Origin: Pseudothauera hydrothermalis
GTDB lineage: Bacteria > Pseudomonadota > Gammaproteobacteria > Burkholderiales > Rhodocyclaceae
NCBI RefSeq assembly: GCF_003345255.1
Contig: NZ_CP029331.1
Location: 2,418,001 to 2,482,000, forward strand
Reading direction: 5' to 3'
DNA: 64,000 bases
In this document: positions 48,164 through 59,397 of the stretch, in pieces
How the letters are laid out: each line of letters begins with the position of its first letter
How positions within the stretch are numbered: the first letter of the stretch is position 1
Position numbers and translations under genes: made by a program
The notes under the pieces: generated by a model
Told to the model about the DNA's origin: nothing
Seen by the model: the letters and a program-made list of their open reading frames with translations, nothing else
Database searches by the model: none

Positions 48164-49438
48164 ATGAAAGTCCTCGTCATCGGCTCGGGCGGACGCGAAC
48201 ACGCCCTGGCCTGGAAACTGGCCCAATCGCCCAAGGTCACCCGGGTGCTGGTCGCGCCGGGCAACGCTGGCACCGCGCGCGAACCGTTGCTGGAAAACGT
48301 AGCGGTGACCGCAATTCCCGATCTGGTCGAGTTGGCCCGCAATGAAAAGGTCGCTTTTACCGTGGTCGGCCCCGAAGCGCCGCTCGCCGCCGGCGTGGTG
48401 GACGCCTTCCGTGCGGCGGGCCTGCCGATCTTCGGCCCGCTGCAGGCCGCCGCCCGCTTGGAAAGCTCCAAAGACTTTGCCAAGGAGTTCATGGTCCGCC
48501 ACCACATCCCGACCGCAAAGCACCGCACCTTTACCGATGCCGGGCAAGCGCATGCCTATGTCGACACCGAAGGCGCGCCCATCGTCATCAAGGCCGACGG
48601 TCTGGCGGCCGGAAAAGGCGTGGTCGTGGCCATGACGCTCGCCGAAGCGCACGCGGCCATCGACATGATGTTACTCGACAATAAGATGGGGGATGCCGGC
48701 GCACGCGTGGTCATCGAGGAATTCATGCAGGGTGAAGAGGCCAGCTTCATCGTCATGGCCGACGGCAAGCACGCGCTGGCGCTGGCCACCAGTCAGGATC
48801 ACAAGCGCCTCAAAGACGGCGACCAAGGCCCCAACACCGGCGGCATGGGCGCCTACTCCCCCGCCCCGGTAGTCACCCCGGAAGTCCATGCGCGGGTGAT
48901 GCGCGAAATCATCCAGCCCACGCTCGCCGGCATGGCCGCCGACGGCACCCCCTATACCGGTTTCCTCTATGCCGGGCTGATGATCGATGAAGCCGGCAAA
49001 CCGCGTGTGGTGGAATTCAACTGCCGCATGGGCGATCCTGAAACCCAGCCCATCATGATGCGCCTGAAAACCGACCTGGCCGATCTGATCGAAGCGGCAA
49101 TCGCCGGCCGGCTCGACCAGGTCGAAGCCGAATGGGACCGCCGAGTGGCGCTGGGCGTGGTCCTGGCCGCGGAAGGCTATCCGGACAAACCGCGCAAGGG
49201 CGATGTCATCGCCCATCTACCGGCCGACAGCGACGAGATGCACGTCTTTCATGCCGGCACCGTGGAGCAGGACGGCCAGTTGCTCACCGCTGGCGGGCGG
49301 GTGCTGTGTGTCACCGCGCTGGGCGACAACATCCGCCACGCGCAAAAGGCCGCCTACCAGGCCGCCGACCAGATCCAGTTTGCCGGTCGCCAGTATCGCC
49401 GCGACATCGGCCACCGCGCCGTGGCGCGCAAAAACTGA
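48164..49438 (+). CDS. purD: Phosphoribosylamine-glycine ligase
   Basis: GAR synthetase of 424 residues with an ATP-grasp fold. Seen: [19 protein letters not shown], the ATP-binding [40 protein letters not shown], and the metal-binding [15 protein letters not shown]. It forms a purH-purD operon, with hemF following 56 bases later on the same strand. Confidence 0.97.
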   Translation: MKVLVIGSGGREHALAWKLAQSPKVTRVLVAPGNAGTAREPLLENVAVTAIPDLVELARNEKVAFTVVGPEAPLAAGVVDAFRAAGLPIFGPLQAAARLESSKDFAKEFMVRHHIPTAKHRTFTDAGQAHAYVDTEGAPIVIKADGLAAGKGVVVAMTLAEAHAAIDMMLLDNKMGDAGARVVIEEFMQGEEASFIVMADGKHALALATSQDHKRLKDGDQGPNTGGMGAYSPAPVVTPEVHARVMREIIQPTLAGMAADGTPYTGFLYAGLMIDEAGKPRVVEFNCRMGDPETQPIMMRLKTDLADLIEAAIAGRLDQVEAEWDRRVALGVVLAAEGYPDKPRKGDVIAHLPADSDEMHVFHAGTVEQDGQLLTAGGRVLCVTALGDNIRHAQKAAYQAADQIQFAGRQYRRDIGHRAVARKN

Positions 49439-49494
49439 GCCCTTGCCGCCGGCGCGGCCATGTCCGTGCCGGCTTTTGCCCTCCGCCCATCACC

Positions 49495-50409
49495 ATGGCC
49501 GCCGACTTCACCGCTATCAAACCGTATTTCACCGATCTGCAAGCCCGCATCGTCGACCGGCTCGAAGCCTTCGACGGACAGTCCTTCCGCGCCGATGCCT
49601 GGGAGCGTCCCGAAGGTGGCGGCGGACTGACCCGGGTCATCGAGGAAGGCGATTTTTTCGAGCGCGGCGGAGTCAATTTCTCTCATGTGCATGGCAAGAC
49701 CATGCCGGCCTCGGCTAGCGCACACCGTCCGGAACTGGCCGGTCGCAGCTTCCAAGCCATGGGCGTGTCGCTGGTGCTGCATCCGCGCAACCCCTACTGC
49801 CCCACGGTGCATATGAATGTGCGTTGCTTTGTCGCGCTGGCCGATGGCCAGGCGCCGGTGTGGTGGTTCGGCGGCGGCATGGATCTGACGCCCTACTACG
49901 GGTTCGAGGACGACGTGCGCCACTTCCACGCCACCTGCAAAGCCGCGGTGCTGCCCTTCGGCGGCGAGGCGCAATACCGTCGGCTCAAAGATTGGTGCGA
50001 CCGTTACTTTTTTCTCAAACACCGCAATGAGCCGCGCGGTGTCGGCGGACTGTTTTTCGATGACCTCGGCGCGGACGGCAACACTCCGTTCGAAACCGCC
50101 TTCGGCCTTACCCGCGCGGTGGGCGACGCATTTCTCGACGCCTATCTGCCCATCGTCGAACGCCGTCGCAACACTCCCTACGGTGCGCGCGAACGCGACT
50201 TCCAGGCCTACCGCCGCGGGCGCTATGTGGAATTCAACCTGGTATTGGACCGCGGCACCCTGTTCGGCCTGCAATCGGGCGGACGCACCGAATCCATCCT
50301 GATGTCGCTGCCGCCGATCGTCAAATGGCGCTATGACTGGCAACCGGAACCGGGCAGCGCTGAAGCGGCACTCTACGAGCGTTTTCTGAAACCCCGCGAC
50401 TGGGTGTGA
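49495..50409 (+). CDS. hemF: Oxygen-dependent coproporphyrinogen III oxidase
   Basis: Aerobic haem enzyme of 304 residues making protoporphyrinogen IX. Family signatures are complete: [59 protein letters not shown], and [30 protein letters not shown]. The ATG at 49495 gives the conserved N terminus; an opening from 49132 overlaps purD out of frame. It is convergent with hemY. Confidence 0.96.
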   Translation: MAADFTAIKPYFTDLQARIVDRLEAFDGQSFRADAWERPEGGGGLTRVIEEGDFFERGGVNFSHVHGKTMPASASAHRPELAGRSFQAMGVSLVLHPRNPYCPTVHMNVRCFVALADGQAPVWWFGGGMDLTPYYGFEDDVRHFHATCKAAVLPFGGEAQYRRLKDWCDRYFFLKHRNEPRGVGGLFFDDLGADGNTPFETAFGLTRAVGDAFLDAYLPIVERRRNTPYGARERDFQAYRRGRYVEFNLVLDRGTLFGLQSGGRTESILMSLPPIVKWRYDWQPEPGSAEAALYERFLKPRDWV

Positions 50410-50503
50410 GCGGCACACCGGATCGAGGCCGCCCAAGCCACTGACGACATTTCAGCACGTCTTTCCGCGAGCCAAAACCGGCTGCGCAGCCTGCCGCCTT
50501 GGC

Positions 50504-51715
50504 TCAAACAACGGCAGGCAGGCTGGCCTGCGCCGTGGTCGGGGCCGCCGACATTTTGGCCGCTGCGCGATAATGCGCCTGTGCCGCCTCACCCTGCCCT
50601 AACTGCTCCAACAAACCGGCCAGCGCCAAATGTGTTTCCACCGCCGGTTCGAGCCCCAAAGACAACTCCAAATAACTGCGCGCCTTGCCCCATAACTGCG
50701 CCTGCAGACACGAGCGCCCCAGGGCGAGCAACAGTCCGGCATCCTTGGGATGCGCTTGGAGCCATTTCTCGGCCTTGGCCAGACAGGCCACCGCATCGTC
50801 CTGCCCGCACAGCGCATAGAGACGCGCCAGTTCGGAATCCCATTCGGCGTCGAGCAACTGCTCTAACTTGCGACGCGCCAGCGCCCCCTGTCCGCCAGCG
50901 ACCAACAAGGGCACGGCGCGCTCGACCATCCGACGGTCCTTCATTTCAGCCGCCGGAATCGCTTTCCAGTACTCGGCCAACGCCTTGCCGTCGCCAACCA
51001 GTTCCCGCATCCGCTCGACATGCGCCCGTCGGATCAGCGGCGCCACCTGTTCATCCGACAGCGCCTTGTGCTTGTAGAGCTGACGGGCGAGCTTGAGCAC
51101 CTCATCCCAGCGGTTCAGCGCCGAAGCCACCCGCAGCGACAGGCGCAGCGCGGCGATTTGCCGATTGCCGAGCAAACGCAGGGTCTCCAGACGTTCTGCG
51201 GCCAACTCGAAATTGCGATCTTCCACCGCCAGCTCGGCTTCGCTCATCAGCCGTGCGGCGCGCGCTTGATCGCCATACTCGGCCACCCGGCCCAGCCAGG
51301 TCTTGTAACGGGTTTCGTCGCGCATCGCGTGCGCCGCACGGGCCGCCAGCAACGCCGCCATGGCCGGGCTTTCGCCACTGCGATAGGCTTTGTCGGCAAA
51401 CTTGACCGCCTGCGCATAGCGCCCTTCGAACAGGGTGCGCAGCGCCTCACGCAGCGCACGCCCGGCCTGCTCGCGCCGCCGCCGGTCACGGAAAGCGCCC
51501 ACCGCACCGGGCAGCGCCAGGGTACGCCGCACCACCCTGACCAACAGGTAGGCCAGCACAAAAGCCACCAACAAACCGATGATCGCCAAGTTGAGCGACA
51601 ACTGCACGCGGTATGGCGGCACCACCAGCAGCACATAACCGGTGTTGATGCTGGCCGCGGTTGCCAACGCAGCAGCCAGAGCAAAGATGCCGATGAGCCA
51701 GATCAGCGCACGCAT
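50504..51715 (-). CDS. hemY: HemY-like TPR membrane protein
   Basis: Inner-membrane protein of 403 residues with two N-terminal membrane helices (LIWLIGIFALAAALATAASI and LNLAIIGLLVAFVLAYLLV) and a long cytoplasmic or periplasmic helical TPR region. It matches proteobacterial HemY, the fourth gene of hemCDXY, which is not the protoporphyrinogen oxidase of the same name in Gram-positives. The biochemical role is not settled. It lies 9 bases after hemX. Confidence 0.88.
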   Translation of the reverse strand: MRALIWLIGIFALAAALATAASINTGYVLLVVPPYRVQLSLNLAIIGLLVAFVLAYLLVRVVRRTLALPGAVGAFRDRRRREQAGRALREALRTLFEGRYAQAVKFADKAYRSGESPAMAALLAARAAHAMRDETRYKTWLGRVAEYGDQARAARLMSEAELAVEDRNFELAAERLETLRLLGNRQIAALRLSLRVASALNRWDEVLKLARQLYKHKALSDEQVAPLIRRAHVERMRELVGDGKALAEYWKAIPAAEMKDRRMVERAVPLLVAGGQGALARRKLEQLLDAEWDSELARLYALCGQDDAVACLAKAEKWLQAHPKDAGLLLALGRSCLQAQLWGKARSYLELSLGLEPAVETHLALAGLLEQLGQGEAAQAHYRAAAKMSAAPTTAQASLPAVV

Positions 51716-51724
51716 GATCCGCCC

Positions 51725-52954
51725 TCAGTGCTCGGCCGGCGCGGCGACACCATGGCCGGCCGCGGCTGGCTTGTCGCCAGCGGAAATGCCTTCCGCTCCA
51801 CCGTTGGCCGGTCTTGCCTGCAGCAGACGTAAGGCGGGCACGCTATCGAGCATCACGCCGTGATCGATCGCCACCGGCGTGGCCCCCAACTTGTCCAGCT
51901 CCGCGAGCAGGGTTTGCACACGCTCGTCCCGCGTATCGAAAAAGCGTTCGACCCACTGGCGCGCCTGAGCGAGATCGGCCTGGAAATTACGCCCGTCGCG
52001 CGCCAGTAACGCAAGTCTTGCGGTCAGCAGGCGGATTTTGAGGTTTTCGCGCAAAAAGGTGCTTTGGGCAGGCGCCAGCAACACCGGCTCGGAGCGATCC
52101 AACCGCTCCACCCGCACCAGGGTTTTGATTTCACGCCAGATATCGCCCAGCAGGCTAGTGATGAAGTCAAGCGCAACCGCGCCTTGGGGCGCAGCCACAG
52201 ACGCCGTTTCTTCGGATCCAGACTGCGGCGCAGCCAGCTCACCCGCATAGGCCAGCGGCAGCGCATCCACGCCCTCGAGCATCCGCTCCAAGCGCAGTGC
52301 CATACCTTGCACATCGCTTTGTGCCACGCTGCGCAACTGTTCGATGTCGCGCACGATCGCCCGGCGCAGCGGCGCCAACTGTCCGCGGTCCAGCAGCGCA
52401 AGACGGCTTTCGGCGCTCTGCAGGGCAATCAAAGCGGCCTCCACATTGCCGGCGAGCGCAAGCTGCTGATCGGCGATGACGATGGCCTGTTCGACTTCGG
52501 CCAACGCGCGGTCTTCCCGGGAACGGGAGAATTCCTGATAAAGCGCTTCCAGCGCGGCGGCCTGCCCCTCGGTGGCTGCCACTTTGGACTCCAGGGCCCC
52601 GAGCTTGCCCTGCAGCGTTGCAATCGCCTCCTGTTGCTGACGGCTCAACGCCCGCGCCTCACCGGCCACCGCGTCCGCTGCGGACAGCCTGCGGGCCAAT
52701 TCATCGCGCAAATCGGCAACCTGTGTGCGGGTCTGCCAGGCCTGCCAGCCCGCCACCGCGGCCGCAGCGGCCGCAACCGCGGCGAGCAACAGGGCAAGCC
52801 CGCTCGCGCCGCGGCGCGCTGGCGGTGCCGGACGGTTGGAGATCGGTTCGCCCGGTGCGGATGCCGCAGCGGACGCGGGTGCAGCATCGGCGGATTGAGC
52901 GGCTGCATCCTCGGATGCAGGCGGTCGGGTAAGCGCAGGGATGTCTTCTTTCAT
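51725..52954 (-). CDS. hemX: HemX family membrane protein
   Basis: Protein of 409 residues with a low-complexity Ala/Pro N terminus, one membrane helix (GLALLLAAVAAAAAAVAGW, about residues 50-70), a coiled coil, and the HemX domain (LAEVEQAIVIADQQLALAGNVEAALIALQ; LRRAIVRDIEQLR). It is often annotated as uroporphyrinogen-III methyltransferase, but no SAM-binding motif is present. It lies between hemD and hemY with 9-base gaps. Confidence 0.88.
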   Translation of the reverse strand: MKEDIPALTRPPASEDAAAQSADAAPASAAASAPGEPISNRPAPPARRGASGLALLLAAVAAAAAAVAGWQAWQTRTQVADLRDELARRLSAADAVAGEARALSRQQQEAIATLQGKLGALESKVAATEGQAAALEALYQEFSRSREDRALAEVEQAIVIADQQLALAGNVEAALIALQSAESRLALLDRGQLAPLRRAIVRDIEQLRSVAQSDVQGMALRLERMLEGVDALPLAYAGELAAPQSGSEETASVAAPQGAVALDFITSLLGDIWREIKTLVRVERLDRSEPVLLAPAQSTFLRENLKIRLLTARLALLARDGRNFQADLAQARQWVERFFDTRDERVQTLLAELDKLGATPVAIDHGVMLDSVPALRLLQARPANGGAEGISAGDKPAAAGHGVAAPAEH

Positions 52955-52963
52955 GCCTTCAGT

Positions 52964-53758
52964 TTAACCGAGGCTGTGGCCAAAGTGCGTCTGAAGCGCG
53001 TCGAGCAGGCCGGCATCACCCGGCGCGGTCTCGATGACGCGGGCAAAGCCGGCCAGCCCGGCCTGCGCCACGATGCGCGGATGCGACGCAAACACCGGTA
53101 CAGCGGCGAGCTCAGGCGACAGCTCGCCCCCCAAGAGGGCGATCAGATTGCGCACCCCTTCGCTGCTGGTCAAACTCAGCGCATCCAGCTCGGCGCGCGC
53201 GGCAAGCTCCTGCAAGAGCTGCGGCGCAACCTGCGGTCGAGTGCGGCGGTAACAGGTCACATACTCGACTTCGGCCCCGCGTTCGCGCAAGGTGTCGCCG
53301 AACAATTCACGCCCGCCATCGCCACGGAAAACCACCACCCGCCGACCGCGTATCGCCTGCGGCGCAAAGGCCGGCAGGGCGAGTACGGCTTCGCTGTCGA
53401 AACCGCTCTTTGGCGCAATCACCCGGTCGAAACCGTGTTCGGCCAGGGCGCGCTCGCTGCCCGCCCCGACCGTGGCCACGGCAACCCGTGCCGGCCAGTC
53501 GCGCACCTTGCTGAGCACCTTCAAAGCATGCTCCACCGCGTTTGGGCTGACAAAAAAAGCGTAATCGAAGTCTTCCAGGCGTGCGGCCAGCGCATGCAGG
53601 GCCGACGGGTCTTCCAACGGCTCGATGGCCATGAGCGGAAACCGGATCGGCACCCCACCGCGACGGGCGATTTCTTGGCATAGCGCATCCGCCTGTCCAG
53701 CCGGCCGGGTCACCACCACCCGGCGGCCGGCCAGGGGGAGCAATCCATCCGCTGACAT
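52964..53758 (-). CDS. hemD: Uroporphyrinogen-III synthase
   Basis: Cyclises hydroxymethylbilane with D-ring inversion, 264 residues. The family is weakly conserved, but RRVVVTRPAGQADALCQEIARRGG at the N terminus, FVSPNAVEHALKVL, VATVGAGSERALAEHG and LTSSEGVRNLIALLG are typical. The ATG at 53758 lies 10 bases after the hemC stop. The surrounding hem genes make the call secure. Confidence 0.93.
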   Translation of the reverse strand: MSADGLLPLAGRRVVVTRPAGQADALCQEIARRGGVPIRFPLMAIEPLEDPSALHALAARLEDFDYAFFVSPNAVEHALKVLSKVRDWPARVAVATVGAGSERALAEHGFDRVIAPKSGFDSEAVLALPAFAPQAIRGRRVVVFRGDGGRELFGDTLRERGAEVEYVTCYRRTRPQVAPQLLQELAARAELDALSLTSSEGVRNLIALLGGELSPELAAVPVFASHPRIVAQAGLAGFARVIETAPGDAGLLDALQTHFGHSLG

Positions 53759-53768
53759 CGCCACCGCT

Positions 53769-54731
53769 TCAGCCCAGCTCGGCCAGGATGGCTTCGGCGC
53801 CTTGCGCCCGTAAGTCATCGGCCAGAGCGCGCCCCAGCGCTTCGGCCTCGGCCGGGTCGCCTTCCCGCTCGGCACGCACCATACGGCTGCCGTCTGGCAG
53901 TGCGACAAAGCCGCGCAGCCACAGACGGCCGCTGCGCAGTTGGCCATACGCCCCCAGCGGCACCTCGCAACTGCCGGCCAACGCAGCGGCCACAGCGCGC
54001 TCGGCACGCACACAGGCCGACGTATCGGGGTCATCGAGCGGCGCCAGCCAGGCCGCCACTTCCGGACGACTGGCCAAGCACTCGATGCCCAACGCGCCCT
54101 GTCCCGCGGCTGGCAGCGAGACCTCGGCAGGCAGCACCGCGCGGATGCGCTCGGACAACCCCAGGCGCTTCAAACCGGCCGCCGCCAAAATGATGGCGTC
54201 GTACCGACCTTGATCGAGCTTACGCAGGCGGGTGTCGAGGTTGCCCCGCAGGCTGGTCACCGCCAAATAAGGGTGAGTGGCATGCAACTGTGACTCGCGC
54301 CGCAACGACGAGGTGCCGACCACCGTACCTGGTGGCATGTCGTCCAGACTGGCATAGCGGTTGGATACGAACGCATCGAACGGCAGCTCGCGGGTGCAAA
54401 TGCATGCCAGCGTGAAAGGCTCGGCCAATTGCATTGGCACATCCTTCATCGAATGCACGGCGATGTCGGCCCGGCCATCGAGCAAGGCGGTTTCCAGCTC
54501 CTTGACGAACAAGCCTTTGCCACCCACCTTGGCCAGCGGGCGATCCAGAATCTGGTCGCCGCGTGTAGTCATCCCCAACAAGCTCACCCGGCAGGCGGGA
54601 TACAATGCCTCGAGCCGCGCCTTGACATGCTCGGCCTGCCACAGGGCCAGACGGCTTTCACGGGTGGCGATGACGATGCGCTCGGGCGCGACGCAGGCAG
54701 CTTGGGTACGGCTCACGGCGGGGGCACTCAT
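53769..54731 (-). CDS. hemC: Hydroxymethylbilane synthase (porphobilinogen deaminase)
   Basis: Polymerises four porphobilinogens, 320 residues. Seen: [19 protein letters not shown], the substrate region [27 protein letters not shown], and the dipyrromethane-cofactor Cys in [15 protein letters not shown]. It is the first gene of hemC-hemD-hemX-hemY, divergent from ppc. The ATG at 54731 is chosen; an in-frame start five codons upstream is possible. Confidence 0.96.
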   Translation of the reverse strand: MSAPAVSRTQAACVAPERIVIATRESRLALWQAEHVKARLEALYPACRVSLLGMTTRGDQILDRPLAKVGGKGLFVKELETALLDGRADIAVHSMKDVPMQLAEPFTLACICTRELPFDAFVSNRYASLDDMPPGTVVGTSSLRRESQLHATHPYLAVTSLRGNLDTRLRKLDQGRYDAIILAAAGLKRLGLSERIRAVLPAEVSLPAAGQGALGIECLASRPEVAAWLAPLDDPDTSACVRAERAVAAALAGSCEVPLGAYGQLRSGRLWLRGFVALPDGSRMVRAEREGDPAEAEALGRALADDLRAQGAEAILAELG

Positions 54732-55067
54732 GAAAAGAAGACACAAAGCAGAGCTGAAGTTCGAGGCAGCTTTTCGCCGCAGCGCAACACATCAGGGTTG
54801 ACACGCATGGCGAAAAGATTGCGGACGATTCTAGCATGCCACGCCGCTCACCCTTGAGGCCGCAGCGCGCTGACCCGCCCAACCGATCCGGAACCGGACG
54901 CGCCGCAAGAGCACTCTTGCGGGCACTGCGTGGCACGGTAAAAGTTGCGCCGAGCACGAAAAATTCCGTCGATGGCGGCAGCCCATAGCTCAGGCGGCAG
55001 ATGGCTGGCCAACTTCTCCCGCCGGCAACTGTGTTAGGCCACCGCCCTCCGCGCGGAGAGCGCGTAA
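54732..55067. other. Divergent hemC/ppc intergenic region
   Basis: A 336-bp region without a gene. Read leftward, an extended -10 (TGCTAGAAT, hexamer at 54828-54833) could start hemC transcription about 90 bases before its ATG, although the -35 is poor. A TTGACA at 54799-54804 on the plus strand has no matching -10. No convincing ppc promoter or operator is visible. Confidence 0.4.
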
Positions 55068-57863
55068 ATGCCCGCTACCTTTGAACCAACCGCACCCAAG
55101 ACTCGCAAAATGGCCGAAAACAACACACCCACCGACAAGGATGCGCCGCTGCGCGAAGATATCCGGCTTTTGGGCCGCCTTTTGGGCGACACCGTGCGCG
55201 ACCAATTGGGCGAAGCCAGCTTTGCGCTGATCGAGCGCATCCGCCAGACCTCGGTGCGCTTTCGCCGTTACGAGGATCTGGAGGCCCGTCGCGAGTTGGA
55301 AGGCATCCTGGACGCCCTGGCGCGCGAACAGACCATCCAGGTGGTGCGGGCCTTCAGCTACTTTTCGCATCTGGCCAACATCGCCGAAGACCAGCATCAC
55401 ATCCGCCGCTCCCGCGCCCACTTGCTGGCCGGCTCCGCCCCGCGCGAAGGCAGCCTGGCCCATGCACTGGATAAAACCTCGCGGGTGCTGGGCGAAGCGG
55501 CCACCGAGGCACTCACCCGCTTTTTCAACCAAGCCCTGGTCTGCCCGGTGCTGACCGCCCACCCGACCGAAGTACAGCGAAAGAGCATCCTCAACTGTCA
55601 AACGGTGATCGCCCGCCTGCTCGACGAACGCGACCGCATGCGCTTGACCCCCGAGGAAGCGGCCGCCAACGACGCCGCTTTGCGCCGCGCGGTGCTCACA
55701 CTGTGGCAAACCCGCATGCTGCGCCCGGTGCGCTTGTCGGTGATCGACGAAGTCAACAACGGGCTGTCCTACTTCGAGACCACTTTTTTGCGCGAACTGC
55801 CGCGTCTATACGCCAACGTAGAAGACCGCCTGGGTACCTCCAGCGGCGAACTGCCGGCTTTCTTGCAAGTTGGCAGTTGGATCGGCGGCGACCGCGATGG
55901 CAACCCCTTCGTCACCGCTGAGGTGCTCGAACGTGCGCTCGCGCTGCAGGCCGCCGCCGTGCTCGGCTTTTATCTAGAGGAACTTCATGCGCTGGGCTCC
56001 CAGCTCTCGCTCGCGGCGGGCTTGGTTGAAGTCTCCGATGCGCTGCAGGCGCTGGCCGACCGTTCGGCGGACCACTCCCCGCATCGCCGCGATGAACCGT
56101 ATCGGCGCGCAATCGCCGGCATGCATGCCCGCTTGGCGGCCACCTGGAGCGCTTGGCTGGGCAGCTCACCGCCTAGCCGGCCGGTGGGCCCGGCCGCGCC
56201 CTACCTACGGCCCGCCGAGCTGGCCGAGGATCTCAACACCATTGACCGCTCGCTGGTGGCCAACGGCTCGGCCGCGCTCGCTGGCGGGCGGCTGCGCCAC
56301 TTGCGCTGCGCGGTCAAAGTGTTTGGCTTTCATCTGGCGCCCATCGACCTGCGGCAAAACGCCGACGTACATGAACGTGTGGTCGCCGAACTGCTCGCCA
56401 CCGCAGGCGGCGTAGCCAATTACCGGGCGCTGGACGAAGCCGCGCGGGTTGCGCTTTTGCTCCGCGAACTCGCCAGCCCCCGCCCTTTGGCCTCGCCGCA
56501 CCTGCGCTATAGCGACGAAACCGAGTCCGAACTGGCCATCTTCCGCGCCGCGCGCGCCGCCCACCTGCGCTTTGGCCCCGCCGTCATCCAGAACTGCATC
56601 ATCTCCAAAACCGATGCGGTCTCCGATGTCCTTGAACTGGCCGTGCTGCTCAAAGAGGCGGGTTTGTTACGACCGCATGAGAACGCGCTGGATGTCAATA
56701 TCGTGCCGCTGTTCGAGACCATCGAAGACCTGCGCAACGCGCCGGGCGTGATGGATCGCCTGTTCACCCTCGAACCCTACCGCGCGCTGCTGGCCTCACG
56801 CGGTTTCCTGCAAGAAGTCATGCTGGGCTATTCGGACAGCAACAAGGACGGCGGCTTTTTGACCTCGGGCTGGGAGCTTTACAAAGCCGAAATCGGCTTG
56901 GCCGAAGTCTTTGCCCGCCACCGGGTGCGCATGCGCCTGTTTCACGGCCGCGGCGGATCGGTGGGGCGCGGCGGGGGGCCGAGCTACCAGGCCATCCTCG
57001 CACAACCAGGCGGGGCGGTGCAGGGCCAGATCCGGCTGACCGAACAGGGCGAAGTCATCGCCGCCAAGTACGGCAACCCGGAAGTGGGTCGCCGCAACCT
57101 TGAGGTGCTGGTAGCCGCCACCCTGGAGGCCAGCCTGCTCTCCGGCGAAGCGCTCGCGCCGGATCCGGCCTTTCTGGACACCATGCAGACGCTCTCCGAC
57201 AGCGCTTTTTCCGCCTACCGCGGCCTGGTGTACCAGACCCCCGGTTTCGAGGACTACTTTTGGCAATCCACGGTGATCAGCGAGATTGCCGAACTCAACA
57301 TCGGCTCACGCCCGGCCTCGCGCAAGAAGGGCAGACGCATCGAAGACCTGCGTGCCATTCCCTGGGTGTTTTCGTGGTCCCAATGCCGGCTGATGCTGCC
57401 CGGCTGGTACGGCTTTGGCAGCGCGGTCAAAGCCTGGCTGGCCACCCACCCGCAAGAGGGGCTTGCCCACCTGCAACGCATGTACCGGGAGTGGTCTTTC
57501 TTTGCTACCTTGTTGTCGAACATGGATATGGTGCTCGCCAAGACCGACCTCGCCATTGCCGCCCGCTACGCCGAACTGGTGCATGACAGCACACTGCGCG
57601 AGACGATCTTCCAACGGATCTGCCGTGAATGGCAGGACACGGTCGATGCCTTACTGGCCATTACCGGCCAGCAGGAACTGCTCGATGGCAACCCGCTATT
57701 GAAGCGCTCGATCCGCAACCGCTTCCCCTATCTCGACCCACTGAACCATGTCCAGGTCGAACTGCTGCGCCGCCACCGCGAACACCCCGGCGACGACCAA
57801 CTGCGCGGAGGGCTACACATCTCGATCAACGGCATTGCCGCCGGCTTGCGCAACAGCGGCTGA
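55068..57863 (+). CDS. ppc: Phosphoenolpyruvate carboxylase
   Basis: Anaplerotic enzyme of 931 residues making oxaloacetate from PEP and bicarbonate. Catalytic signatures are present: [15 protein letters not shown] (active-site His), [37 protein letters not shown], and C-terminal QVELLRRHR with the terminal RNSG. The ATG at 55068 follows GGAG at 9 bases; an ATG 14 codons further in lacks a ribosome site. Confidence 0.96.
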   Translation: MPATFEPTAPKTRKMAENNTPTDKDAPLREDIRLLGRLLGDTVRDQLGEASFALIERIRQTSVRFRRYEDLEARRELEGILDALAREQTIQVVRAFSYFSHLANIAEDQHHIRRSRAHLLAGSAPREGSLAHALDKTSRVLGEAATEALTRFFNQALVCPVLTAHPTEVQRKSILNCQTVIARLLDERDRMRLTPEEAAANDAALRRAVLTLWQTRMLRPVRLSVIDEVNNGLSYFETTFLRELPRLYANVEDRLGTSSGELPAFLQVGSWIGGDRDGNPFVTAEVLERALALQAAAVLGFYLEELHALGSQLSLAAGLVEVSDALQALADRSADHSPHRRDEPYRRAIAGMHARLAATWSAWLGSSPPSRPVGPAAPYLRPAELAEDLNTIDRSLVANGSAALAGGRLRHLRCAVKVFGFHLAPIDLRQNADVHERVVAELLATAGGVANYRALDEAARVALLLRELASPRPLASPHLRYSDETESELAIFRAARAAHLRFGPAVIQNCIISKTDAVSDVLELAVLLKEAGLLRPHENALDVNIVPLFETIEDLRNAPGVMDRLFTLEPYRALLASRGFLQEVMLGYSDSNKDGGFLTSGWELYKAEIGLAEVFARHRVRMRLFHGRGGSVGRGGGPSYQAILAQPGGAVQGQIRLTEQGEVIAAKYGNPEVGRRNLEVLVAATLEASLLSGEALAPDPAFLDTMQTLSDSAFSAYRGLVYQTPGFEDYFWQSTVISEIAELNIGSRPASRKKGRRIEDLRAIPWVFSWSQCRLMLPGWYGFGSAVKAWLATHPQEGLAHLQRMYREWSFFATLLSNMDMVLAKTDLAIAARYAELVHDSTLRETIFQRICREWQDTVDALLAITGQQELLDGNPLLKRSIRNRFPYLDPLNHVQVELLRRHREHPGDDQLRGGLHISINGIAAGLRNSG

Positions 57864-57883
57864 AACGCAGTAAGCCGTACCCG

Positions 57884-57967
57884 GCAACCGGTTGCAAAAC
57901 GGGCTTGTCCGAACGGGGTAATCGACCGCCTCCCTATTCGATCGCCTCCCCATTGCGGACAAGCCCG
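57884..57967. repeat. Structured intergenic element between ppc and pilE
   Basis: It contains a 12-bp palindrome GCAACCGGTTGC (57884-57895), a 12-bp perfect inverted repeat CGGGCTTGTCCG / CGGACAAGCCCG (57900-57911 and 57956-57967), and between its arms two tandem 16-bp units (57922-57937 and 57938-57953; 14 of 16 identical, core CGCCTCCC). It may be a bidirectional terminator for the convergent genes or a REP-like repeat; there is no T-run. Confidence 0.5.
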
Positions 57968-58316
57968 CTCCCGGTTACGTCGTCACAAACCTCACCAACA
58001 ATCCGCCACCTGCCCAGTACCCGATTCACTCCGGGCCCCGGTCTCATCGAGCCCCAAGGTGCCGCAGCGCGTATCCGCTGCTTGTGGCCCTTGCGGCACA
58101 GCCTGTAAGTCAAACGATGAGGCAGTCGCGCCGCTCAAACTAAAGTTGTAGAACCCAGCCAACTCGGTTCGGCAGGCGGTGTTAGGCAAGGCGGGCGGAT
58201 TGCCGTCGCTGTCCACATAGCGCATGTTGGTCGTGTAGTAACGCTCCATGAACTGCGCCAGTTCCAGTAAGCACCCGGTGGCCGCTGCGCGCCGTGTACG
58301 CAGCACGTGCTCCTGA

Positions 58317-58318
58317 TA
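58317..58318. repeat. TA target-site duplication, left copy
   Basis: The TA directly flanking the left IS end matches the TA at 59419-59420. TA duplication is characteristic of IS630/Tc1/mariner insertion, and the two copies reconstruct one Tyr codon of pilE. Confidence 0.8.
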
Positions 58319-58342
58319 CTGAGTTTCCCATAAGTAGTGTCA
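58319..58342 (+). repeat. Left terminal inverted repeat of the IS
   Basis: Starts CTGAGTTTCCC and ends ATAAGTAGTGTCA. It differs from the right end at positions 3, 5, 9 and 11. Confidence 0.85.
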
Positions 58343-58362
58343 TGTGAGCGATAATATGGCCT

Positions 58363-59397
58363 ATGAAATGCAAACGACTTTCCGACGGCCGAGCTCTCGA
58401 TCATCACACCTTGCAGGTCATGCGGCAGCAGGCCGTCAAAGCGGTACGTGACGGGCAGACGGTGCAAAGCGTCGCGGCGGCGTATGGCGTGAATGAGCGC
58501 AGCGTTTTCCGGTGGCTCGCCGATTTTGCCAATGGCGGACAGAACGCATTGCTCGCCAAGCCGATTCCGGGACGCCCGAGCAAACTCAGCGCCGAGGAGC
58601 TTTCGTGGATTGCCAATGCGGTTCGTGACCACAACCCGCAGCAGTTCAAGTTCGAGTTCGGCTTGTGGACGCTGTCTCTGATTCGTCACTTGATCAAACG
58701 CCAATTCAAGAAAGAGCTGTCGGTCTCCTCGGTTCACCGCCTGATGAAGATCCTGGGTTTCAGCGCCCAGAAGCCGCTCTACCAGGCGTGGCAGCAAGAC
58801 CCCGTCCTGGTGCGCACTTGGGAGACGGAGACCTACCCCGCGATTCGCGCTGAAGCCAAGCGGCTCGGAGCAACGATCTACTTTGGCGACGAGTCGGGCA
58901 TCCGCTCGGACTACCACACCGGCACGACTTGGGCGCCACAAGGCCGGACGCCGGTGGTGCAGGCGACGGGTCGGCGCTTCTCGCTGAACATGATCTCGGC
59001 CGTCGGCACGCAGGGCGAATTTCGGTTCATGCTGCATGAGGGCTCGGTCGGTGCGAAAGTGTTCGTCGAGTTCCTCAAGCGCTTGATGCTCAATGCCGAG
59101 AAACCGGTCTTTCTGATCGTCGATGGTCATCCGATTCACAAGGCAAAGATGGTCAAGAGCTACATCGAGAGCTTGGACGGCAAGCTCAAGTTGTTCTATT
59201 TGCCGCCTTACTCGCCGCAGCTGAACCCGGACGAAACAGTCTGGGCTCATGTGAAGCGGAAGGTTTCGAGCCAGTTGGTCGAGAGCGCCGAGGAGATGAA
59301 GCGACTCGCACTCCGTGCTTTGCGTAGCATCCAGAAGCTCCCCGAACTCGTGAAGTCATTTTTTAGGCAGCCAGAGTGCCGCTATATCCTGGGCTGA
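58363..59397 (+). CDS. IS630-family transposase
   Basis: DDE transposase of 344 residues. Seen: an N-terminal helix-turn-helix (VKAVRDGQTVQSVAAAYGVN ... VFRWLADF), a second winged-helix-like region (LSAEELSWIANAVRDHNPQQ), and the catalytic core with Asp in IYFGDESGIRSD, Asp in FLIVDGHPIHKAK and Glu in PPYSPQLNPDETVWAHVKRK. Full length with no frameshift or stop. Confidence 0.95.
   Translation: MKCKRLSDGRALDHHTLQVMRQQAVKAVRDGQTVQSVAAAYGVNERSVFRWLADFANGGQNALLAKPIPGRPSKLSAEELSWIANAVRDHNPQQFKFEFGLWTLSLIRHLIKRQFKKELSVSSVHRLMKILGFSAQKPLYQAWQQDPVLVRTWETETYPAIRAEAKRLGATIYFGDESGIRSDYHTGTTWAPQGRTPVVQATGRRFSLNMISAVGTQGEFRFMLHEGSVGAKVFVEFLKRLMLNAEKPVFLIVDGHPIHKAKMVKSYIESLDGKLKLFYLPPYSPQLNPDETVWAHVKRKVSSQLVESAEEMKRLALRALRSIQKLPELVKSFFRQPECRYILG

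Noticed and set aside
54799-54804. Perfect TTGACA upstream of ppc
   Set aside because: No -10-like hexamer at 16-18 bases downstream on the same strand.
58135-59250. Minus-strand open frame across the IS and the pilE remnant
   Set aside because: It is antisense to the transposase and out of frame with pilE; an accident of the insertion.
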